A DNA stretch of 10,988 nt, taken from the NCBI GenBank assembly GCA_027343965.1, contig DAHWJX010000174.1:1-10988 (forward strand). The letters are read 5' to 3'. Each line of letters opens with the position of its first letter. The stretch's first letter is position 1. Positions 6,451 through 10,988 of this stretch are shown piece by piece. The notes beneath the pieces were generated by a model that saw nothing but the letters and a program-made list of their open reading frames with translations, had not been told where the DNA came from and searched no databases. The DNA is from JAKACU01 sp021821185 (GTDB lineage: Bacteria > Bacillota > Bacilli > Alicyclobacillales > SLC66). The translations under genes and the position numbers were made by a program.

Positions 6451-7791
6451 TTAGGCTTGAAATCCTGTGCTCCAAATAGCATATTCAAGGACCCGTAAAA
6501 GTGACAAACGTCGCAGTCTTGTATCAAGCAGGCGCAACATTTTACGGCCAGGCACAGGATTGACTTCAAGTAAAAACGGCCTGCCCAAGGAGTCTAAGGC
6601 AATATCGACACCGAGTTCTACCAAGAATGGGTGCCTTTGCTGCAAGACTTGAAAAGCAAGCAAGGCGATTATTTCACCCATTTGTACGCCTTTCACAAAC
6701 CGTCGCGTATCTTCAGGATGCAGAAGTCCTTTAAGCGTATCGATCGTGACAGCGCGACTTCCGGTATGCAAATTGGTGGTAAGTGCCTGATTTGATGCAA
6801 GACGTGCAATCGTAGCCGTACATACAGCCGGTTTTGTAGGCACAGCTTGAATTAGATATCGCAGATCAAAAGGATCTTTCATGCGCGTCATCATAAGAGG
6901 AACCGTCTTTTGCACTAAATATCCCTGCTGAGGTGATAGTGGTTGTCCCCACCGCAGTAAAAGATCTCGCTCACTCGTAATCCATTCAAAACTTTGATGT
7001 GACTCGTGGTCTCGGTACAGATAACCGCCGTGTTGTTGTATGATCCGAGCAATCTTCATGCCCTGCGTACCACGAACAGGTTTGATATAAACGTCGCCGA
7101 GAGAATCAATGGCAGGTAGTACTTGGTCAAATTCCGTGACAAGGATAGTATCAGGCACGAAGTCTGCTATTCCATTCTCTTTGGTTAATAATGTGTGAAT
7201 CGTCCATTTATCACAGCGACTGCGCGGTAAAACGCCTTGAATGGTTGTTTTCGCTAAAATGTTTTCCTCTTCATCAAGAATGCTTGCCATGGCTACAGGT
7301 CGCTCAGTCATTCGACGCCACACAAAATCGGGCCAAGGGCAACGCATGAGTCGCCATCCACCAGATTGAACATAGCGATATGCCAAAACTTCTGTCAGGT
7401 CACGCCCCAAATGCCCAGCGGGAATGACAAATATATCGATACCTAGCCGTCGCCCAAGTTGGATCAGAGAAATAAACATCTGTGTTTGCGGCCCAAATAG
7501 TGTTCCTTTTGTGAAATGACGCAAGGCGTATACCCCAATAGCTGGTCCTAAACGCCAAACATCATCGGTATCGACTTTACTGTGCAGGCCTACAAGCGGG
7601 CAACGCAGTAACCTTCGCTCTTTTTGACGCAGATCAACAAAGTCTCCATGCTTGCCGTGAACGACAGGGAGTTCAATAATTCGTTTAGCGTAACGAACCA
7701 TCTGCATCGGGGTAGACGACGGTCGACGCCCATTTCTCCTGATGCGTAAAGTTGTCCCCGTTTTTTTTCTGTAGACTTTTGTAACAAGCAA
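6451..7791 (-). CDS. YheC/YheD-family ATP-grasp protein, long form (cassette gene 1)
   Basis: First gene of the cassette; 446 residues from the TTG at 7791, similar in length to B. subtilis YheD. The N-terminus is strongly basic (KVYRKK, RIRRNGRR). An extra domain follows, then GPAIGVYALR (82-91) and LFGPQTQMFISLI (98-110), which are characteristic of the family. The ATP-grasp part has VPDT (212-215), YIKPVRGTQG (235-244), YLVQKTVPL (291-299), FDLRYLIQ (309-316), TTNLHTGS (338-345), VELGVDIA (391-398) and LEVNPVPGR (408-416), with all key residues present. I chose TTG because AAGGGGGG lies 6 nt upstream. The ATG at 7848 lies in the hairpin region after cotE and has no ribosome binding site. 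A run of eight A residues occurs at about codons 8-10. It follows cotE by 72 nt, with a terminator-like hairpin between them. Confidence 0.88.
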   Translation of the reverse strand: MLVTKVYRKKTGTTLRIRRNGRRPSSTPMQMVRYAKRIIELPVVHGKHGDFVDLRQKERRLLRCPLVGLHSKVDTDDVWRLGPAIGVYALRHFTKGTLFGPQTQMFISLIQLGRRLGIDIFVIPAGHLGRDLTEVLAYRYVQSGGWRLMRCPWPDFVWRRMTERPVAMASILDEEENILAKTTIQGVLPRSRCDKWTIHTLLTKENGIADFVPDTILVTEFDQVLPAIDSLGDVYIKPVRGTQGMKIARIIQQHGGYLYRDHESHQSFEWITSERDLLLRWGQPLSPQQGYLVQKTVPLMMTRMKDPFDLRYLIQAVPTKPAVCTATIARLASNQALTTNLHTGSRAVTIDTLKGLLHPEDTRRFVKGVQMGEIIALLAFQVLQQRHPFLVELGVDIALDSLGRPFLLEVNPVPGRKMLRLLDTRLRRLSLLRVLEYAIWSTGFQA

Positions 7792-7797
7792 GGCTAT

Positions 7798-7805
7798 CCC
7801 CCCTT
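7798..7805 (-). promoter_or_regulatory. ribosome binding site fixing the TTG start of cassette gene 1
   Basis: AAGGGGGG on the minus strand ends 6 nt before the TTG at 7791. It begins only about 10 nt after the T-rich tail of the preceding hairpin, so initiation could be sensitive to whether that hairpin forms. Confidence 0.75.
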
Positions 7806-7815
7806 GCCAAGACAC

Positions 7816-7836
7816 AAAAGAGGGCGCATGGCGCCC
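7816..7836 (-). terminator. cotE terminator or attenuator before the ATP-grasp cassette
   Basis: A perfect stem GGGCGC-CAT-GCGCCC (7836-7822) is followed by TCTTTT (7821-7816). The stem is GC-rich but the U tract is interrupted, so termination may be partial. There is no room for a promoter between this hairpin and the next ribosome binding site. The cassette must therefore depend on read-through from cotE or on a promoter inside cotE. Confidence 0.75.
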
Positions 7837-7863
7837 CCAAACCCCCAACTGCGATTACGCACC

Positions 7864-8391
7864 TTATTGTTCAGAATCACCGTCAAGAAGACTGCTATCC
7901 TCGTCGAACGCATCTTTTTTATCGCTAGGATGACAGGTCAAGACAAATAATTTGGTTTTGCCGACCAATTCGACGACAAGTTCCATTTCTACTTTCACGG
8001 AGATCTCATGGCTATCGTCCACAATCGATGCATCGAGGCAATTAGGTTCTGCATTAACCTTAACGACCACCTCTAAGTCATCACGAAAGCAATAAGGATC
8101 TACGTTTTCTAGTGTAACTTCTTGCACATAAGATACCGTTTCCTTGGCTACAGCCGTTTCACTGTTCCCTTCATACGAGTACCATACGTTGACATCAAAG
8201 CGACCGTGTACTTCTACAACATCGCCAACCAGTGCACCTTCATACGTGTGGTTCATCACCCAGCATCCGCCGATCGTCGATGGCTGATGAACCGAACGGA
8301 TTACGTACGTTGACTGGGAGTACTTATTGGCTTTGCCACACACGGCACTGGTGATGATCTCACGACATTCCGTATCTTTGGAGAACACCAC
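7864..8391 (-). CDS. cotE: outer spore coat morphogenetic protein CotE
   Basis: 175-residue homologue of the B. subtilis protein (about 181 residues) that assembles around the mother-cell side of the forespore and recruits outer coat proteins. Conserved stretches are CREIITSAV (9-17), GGCWVMNHTYEG (41-52), VGDVVEVHGRFDVNVWYSY (55-73), ETVSYV (84-89), VVVKVNAEPNCLDA (108-121), VEMELVVELVGKTK (134-147) and a typical acidic tail (DAFDEDSSLLDGDSEQ). The protein carries six cysteines (C9, C18, C43, C101, C118, C153). It starts with GTG at 8391, with AGGAGG 7 nt upstream; a second GTG follows directly. It stands alone between two terminators, so its own sporulation promoter is expected in the 197-nt upstream gap. 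In Bacillus, cotE is transcribed by mother-cell sigma factors. Confidence 0.96.
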   Translation of the reverse strand: MVFSKDTECREIITSAVCGKANKYSQSTYVIRSVHQPSTIGGCWVMNHTYEGALVGDVVEVHGRFDVNVWYSYEGNSETAVAKETVSYVQEVTLENVDPYCFRDDLEVVVKVNAEPNCLDASIVDDSHEISVKVEMELVVELVGKTKLFVLTCHPSDKKDAFDEDSSLLDGDSEQ

Positions 8392-8460
8392 GCTGTTTCC
8401 TCCTCTTTCGCTTACGTCATTACAGCGGGGCGGGACACTTTGTTAAAAGTCAGCCCGTTT

Positions 8461-8476
8461 TCTGTACTACTACAGA
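8461..8476. repeat. inverted repeat upstream of cotE
   Basis: On the minus strand TCTGTA-GTAG-TACAGA is a perfect 6-bp stem with a 4-nt loop, about 70 nt before the cotE start. It is not followed by a T tract, so it is not a terminator. It could be a regulator site in the cotE control region or a leader hairpin. No known consensus (SpoIIID, GerE) is clearly matched. Confidence 0.45.
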
Positions 8477-8500
8477 TATGCATAACGCCCATCGTTGGTG
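8472..8500 (-). promoter_or_regulatory. tentative mother-cell sigma factor (sigma-K-like) promoter of cotE
   Basis: On the minus strand, CACC (8500-8497), 16 nt, and CATATCTGT (8480-8472) resemble the sigma-K pattern AC followed by CATAnnnTA. The final TA of the -10 element does not match. GCATATCT at the same place also resembles a sigma-E -35 element, but no convincing -10 follows at the proper distance. This is a weak candidate only. The rest of the 197-nt gap holds the dipeptidase terminator, the inverted repeat and the cotE ribosome binding site (8404-8399). Confidence 0.25.
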
Positions 8501-8564
8501 AAATGGATCTATGCTCCCGCCCACATGCAACACATCCTATGAAGCAAAAGGCTCGGATGACACG

Positions 8565-8590
8565 AAAAAAGCGCCCAATTTAGGCGCTTT
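8565..8590 (-). terminator. terminator after the M19 dipeptidase gene
   Basis: The stem AAAGCGCC / GGCGCTTT (8590-8583 with 8575-8568) with a 7-nt loop is followed by continuing Ts (TTTTTT through 8565). The TAA stop of the dipeptidase is part of the 5' arm. It separates the ymdB-dipeptidase unit from cotE. Confidence 0.88.
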
Positions 8591-9545
8591 ATTGAGACGG
8601 TAATGTATTATCGAGGACGCGAAACATATTTTCGTACGCTATGAGCCGAACAACATCTGGGCCAAACTCTTTTTCTAACCGCTCCAAAAACCTGGGATAG
8701 TCTGACCCGCGTCGCAAATCCTGCATCGTCCGATCAATTCCGTCAAAATCCGAACCGAGCGCGACGCCATGCACACCAGCTACACGCAACATATGCTCGA
8801 CATGCGGTATGAGATCATCCATAGTAACCTTCTTATGTGATGCAATAAATTCCGGTACAAAGGTCACTCCGATAACGCCTCCCGTGTCCGCGATCGTCTT
8901 CATTTGCATGTCAGTAAGATTTCGACGGTGCTCAAACACGTGCCGTGCGTTACTATGCGATGCGATGATAGGTGATGTTGCCTGCAAGGCCACATCATAA
9001 ACACCCTGTTCGCTCAGATGCGATACGTCTACGACCATACCAAGTGATTGCATATGCTGAACAACTTCTTTACCAAAGTCAGTCAACCCTGCCCCACGAG
9101 ATTCACCGACGCCGTCGCCGACACTGTTGGCATGATTCCATGTCAAACCTATCATACGGATTCCAAGTGTGAATAAAGCATAAAGTATACTCAATCTGCC
9201 ATCCAGGCATTCGGCTCCTTCTAACGATAATAAGGCATGAGGATTTGCCGTGTCGCCATAGATCGCATGAAGCCCCGTGCGATCATAGATAGGTTTCACA
9301 CCGTCCGGTCGCTCAACTTGTTGATGAAACCGATGTATTGAATCAAGTACTGCAACAAGTTGCTCTGCTGCTCGTCGTGCAGGATCAACAAACGTGACAA
9401 ATACCTGTAAATCAACCCCCGCCTTCTTCATCTGCTGATACCCCATGTGAAGTGGTGAATTCACATCATAAAAATCCAATTTCTCTTTGCCCATGCGAAA
9501 TAAGATATCAGCGTGCCCATCAATCACCATGTGACCTTTAACCAT
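8589..9545 (-). CDS. membrane dipeptidase, peptidase family M19 (renal dipeptidase type)
   Basis: 318-residue zinc metallopeptidase of the amidohydrolase (TIM barrel) superfamily. The family hydrolyses dipeptides, often with tolerance for a C-terminal D-residue. Visible binuclear-zinc ligands and motifs are H11 and D13 in VIDGHADI, the bridging E109 in LSLEGAE, H176 in VVDVSHLS, H197 in IASHSNAR with R208 close by, and D266/D268 in ALGSDFDG. GLTWNHANS (133-141) is also typical. The C-terminal signature, usually GGNxLRV, reads YENMFRVL. No signal peptide is seen, so the protein is likely cytosolic. The ATG at 9545 has GGGAG 7 nt upstream; an internal ATG at 9530 is possible. It starts 11 nt after ymdB and should be co-transcribed with it. 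The substrate is unknown; wall-derived or D-amino-acid dipeptides are an inference. Confidence 0.93.
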   Translation of the reverse strand: MVKGHMVIDGHADILFRMGKEKLDFYDVNSPLHMGYQQMKKAGVDLQVFVTFVDPARRAAEQLVAVLDSIHRFHQQVERPDGVKPIYDRTGLHAIYGDTANPHALLSLEGAECLDGRLSILYALFTLGIRMIGLTWNHANSVGDGVGESRGAGLTDFGKEVVQHMQSLGMVVDVSHLSEQGVYDVALQATSPIIASHSNARHVFEHRRNLTDMQMKTIADTGGVIGVTFVPEFIASHKKVTMDDLIPHVEHMLRVAGVHGVALGSDFDGIDRTMQDLRRGSDYPRFLERLEKEFGPDVVRLIAYENMFRVLDNTLPSQ

Positions 9546-9556
9546 GACGTCACTCC

Positions 9557-10333
9557 CTACTCTGCGATAAAAATCCGCTCCGTAGAAATTGCTTTTCCCA
9601 GGTCATTTAGCTTTAGTAAGACAGCGTTAAATTGTCTCGCTCCTGGATCGAGTTCAAAGCGCACGGGACGTTGCGTAATAAAGCGTTGGATAATCAAATC
9701 TTTTTTGACGCCAAGAATACCATTACGAGGACCAGTCATCCCAACGTCAGTCAAATAGGCCGTGCCATGGGGCAACACACGATCATCAGCCGTTTGTACA
9801 TGAGTATGAGTACCTATCACCGCTGAGACCTTGCCGTCAAGATAATACCCCATAGCGAGTTTCTCCGAGGTCACTTCTGCATGAAAATCCACAACGCAAA
9901 ATGGCGTGAATTTATGCACTTCCTGTAAAATCTCATCCATGGTGCGAAAAGGGCAATCATAAAGACCCATATAGGTCCTTCCAATCACATTGACAATCGC
10001 CACTTGTTGCCCATTCACGTTGCAATATACGTAGCCTTGTCCAGGGGCGCGAGGATACATATTGGCTGGGCGAATGATACGTTCATCGCCGTCAAGAAGT
10101 TGCTGTGTTTCCTTTTGATCCCAAACGTGATTGCCTAATGTAACAAATTCAACCCCGCTGTCATAGAGATGTTCTACCGCTTGTTCCGTGATACCACGCC
10201 CGTTTATCGCGGCATTTTCCCCATTGGCAATAACAAGGTCCGGCTTGTGACTCGCTATCAAAGTAGGCAGAACCTCTCGCACGTAAGTTACGCCCGACTG
10301 GCCTGTAACATCACCAATAAACAAGATTTTCAT
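9557..10333 (-). CDS. ymdB: YmdB metallophosphoesterase (cyclic nucleotide phosphodiesterase family, TIGR00282)
   Basis: 258 residues, nearly the same length as B. subtilis YmdB, a phosphodiesterase acting on cyclic nucleotides that influences the biofilm/motility switch. The dinuclear metal site is complete: D8 (GDVTGQSG), E39 and N40 (ANGENAA), N68 and H69 (LGNHVWD), H151 (VDFHAEVTSEK), H176 and H178 (IGTHTHVQTADD). The C-terminal signature YLTDVGMTGPRNGILGV (193-209) is present. The ATG at 10333 is preceded by AGGGGATG at about 5 nt. It lies directly behind the rny terminator, with only 20 nt between the end of the T tract and the start codon. Expression therefore needs read-through or a promoter inside rny. 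The rny-ymdB neighbourhood is conserved in Bacillales. Confidence 0.97.
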   Translation of the reverse strand: MKILFIGDVTGQSGVTYVREVLPTLIASHKPDLVIANGENAAINGRGITEQAVEHLYDSGVEFVTLGNHVWDQKETQQLLDGDERIIRPANMYPRAPGQGYVYCNVNGQQVAIVNVIGRTYMGLYDCPFRTMDEILQEVHKFTPFCVVDFHAEVTSEKLAMGYYLDGKVSAVIGTHTHVQTADDRVLPHGTAYLTDVGMTGPRNGILGVKKDLIIQRFITQRPVRFELDPGARQFNAVLLKLNDLGKAISTERIFIAE

Positions 10334-10353
10334 CGATTCATCCCCTGCATTTG

Positions 10354-10380
10354 AAAAAAAGGCAGCCTTTCGGCCGCCTT
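10354..10380 (-). terminator. intrinsic terminator at the end of rny
   Basis: The stem AAGGCGGCC / GGCTGCCTT with loop GAAA (one G-T pair) is followed by a run of seven Ts on the minus strand. The rny stop codon TAA overlaps the stem. It is strong in appearance, yet the ymdB ribosome binding site begins within about 10 nt of the T tract. Confidence 0.9.
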
Positions 10381-10988
10381 ATTTTGCGTATTCTACTGCC
10401 CGTGTCTCTCGAATGACTGTCACCTTGATCTGCCCGGGATAATCGAGTTCATCCTCGATCCGTTTTGAGATCTCCCTCGCAACCCGAATGGACTCAGCAT
10501 CGTCAACTTGCTCTGGTTTCACAATAATACGAACTTCACGCCCTGCTTGAATAGCGTACGACTTGTCCACACCATCAAACGAACATGCAATTTCTTCTAG
10601 ACGCTCTAAACGTTTCAGATACACATCAAGTGACTCTCTTCGCGCTCCAGGACGCGCTGCAGACAATGCATCCGCAGCACCAACCAAAACAGAAATCGGC
10701 GAAGTATATTCGATGTCACCATGATGTGCGCCAATTGCATTAATCACAATGGGGTGTTCCTTATATTTTCTGGCGAGATCCACCCCAATCTCGACATGGG
10801 AACCTTCGACCTCATGCGTGATTGCTTTACCAACATCGTGTAGCAATCCGCCACGTTTTGCCAAATTAACGTCCAAACCCAATTCGGCTGCCATAAGCCC
10901 AGCCAAATGGGAAACCTCAATCGAATGTTTCAATACATTTTGTCCATAACTGGTACGATACTTCAATCGCCCCAAGATCTTAACAAGG
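10379..10988 (-). CDS. rny: ribonuclease Y, C-terminal HD-domain part (5' end beyond window)
   Basis: RNase Y is the membrane-anchored endoribonuclease that initiates bulk mRNA decay in Bacillota. About 202 C-terminal residues of the usual roughly 520 are visible. They include GRLKYRTSYGQNVLKHSIEV, the HD motif GLLHDVGKAITHEVEGSHVEIG, AIGAHHGD, VGAADALSAARPGARRE, RLEEIACSFDGVDKSYAIQAGREVRI and the invariant end YPGQIKVTVIRETRAVEYAK. The frame is open to the right edge (in-frame LVKI precedes the TTG-coded residue at 10975), so the gene is cut by the window and not truncated in nature. The transmembrane helix, coiled coil and KH domain lie outside. Its TAA is embedded in a terminator. Identification is near certain. 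Confidence 0.98.
   Translation of the reverse strand, partial: LVKILGRLKYRTSYGQNVLKHSIEVSHLAGLMAAELGLDVNLAKRGGLLHDVGKAITHEVEGSHVEIGVDLARKYKEHPIVINAIGAHHGDIEYTSPISVLVGAADALSAARPGARRESLDVYLKRLERLEEIACSFDGVDKSYAIQAGREVRIIVKPEQVDDAESIRVAREISKRIEDELDYPGQIKVTVIRETRAVEYAK

Noticed and set aside
6438..6569. Upstream extension of cassette gene 2 to the start at 6569
   Set aside because: It overlaps gene 1 by 119 nt; the ATG at 6437 has a good ribosome binding site and normal spacing.
7792..7848. ATG start at 7848 for cassette gene 1
   Set aside because: It falls in the hairpin region after cotE and lacks a ribosome binding site, while TTG at 7791 has AAGGGGGG at 6 nt.
7867..8000. Possible promoter inside the cotE 3' end for the cassette (TTGTCT-N17-GATAAA)
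   Set aside because: Only 4 of 6 matches in each hexamer, and no sporulation sigma consensus; too weak to list as a feature.
1..10988. CRISPR array, insertion sequence, phage or plasmid genes
   Set aside because: No regular spaced repeats, transposase, integrase or terminal inverted repeats were seen; all genes fit chromosomal spore-former content.

Overview
The window comes from an endospore-forming member of the Bacillota, of moderate GC. CotE, RNase Y, YmdB, MiaB and YheC/YheD-type spore proteins occur together, as in Bacillales genomes. The Alicyclobacillaceae or a neighbouring acidophilic family is a reasonable guess, but the sequence alone does not prove it. Every gene I can support lies on the minus strand, so the biological reading order runs from high to low coordinates.

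Layout in reading order: the C-terminal part of RNase Y (rny, cut by the right edge) ends in a strong intrinsic terminator. Next come ymdB (cyclic-nucleotide phosphodiesterase family) and an M19 membrane-type dipeptidase, 11 nt apart, closed by a second terminator. A 197-nt gap holds the control region of cotE, the outer spore coat morphogen. A hairpin terminator or attenuator follows cotE.

It is followed immediately by a tightly packed five-gene cassette (7791 down to 1735): four divergent YheC/YheD-family ATP-grasp proteins, and one protein that joins a shrunken ATP-grasp-like half to a glutamate-cysteine-ligase-type COOH-NH2 amidoligase domain. Gene spacings are 13 nt, a 4-nt GTGA overlap, 11 nt and an 8-nt overlap, so the five should be one translationally coupled unit. 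Its position after cotE and the YheC/YheD family membership point to a mother-cell enzyme system that forms amide or peptide bonds in the spore envelope. Substrate and product are unknown.

Between the cassette and miaB is a 346-nt gap. It holds a complete minus-strand small RNA locus (sigma-A promoter, long interrupted closing stem, central bubble with a GNRA hairpin, apical hairpin, terminator) that I read as 6S RNA. It is followed by a 17-nt tandem repeat carrying the probable miaB -10 box. miaB (tRNA methylthiotransferase) runs off the left edge.

The core order rny-ymdB-...-cotE/miaB resembles the Bacillus subtilis region rny-ymdB-spoVS-tdh-kbl-miaB-ricA-cotE, but it is rearranged. The dipeptidase takes the place after ymdB, cotE precedes miaB, and the ATP-grasp cassette and the small RNA lie between them. 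The main candidate for an undescribed system is the amide-ligase cassette. The small RNA is the main non-coding find.
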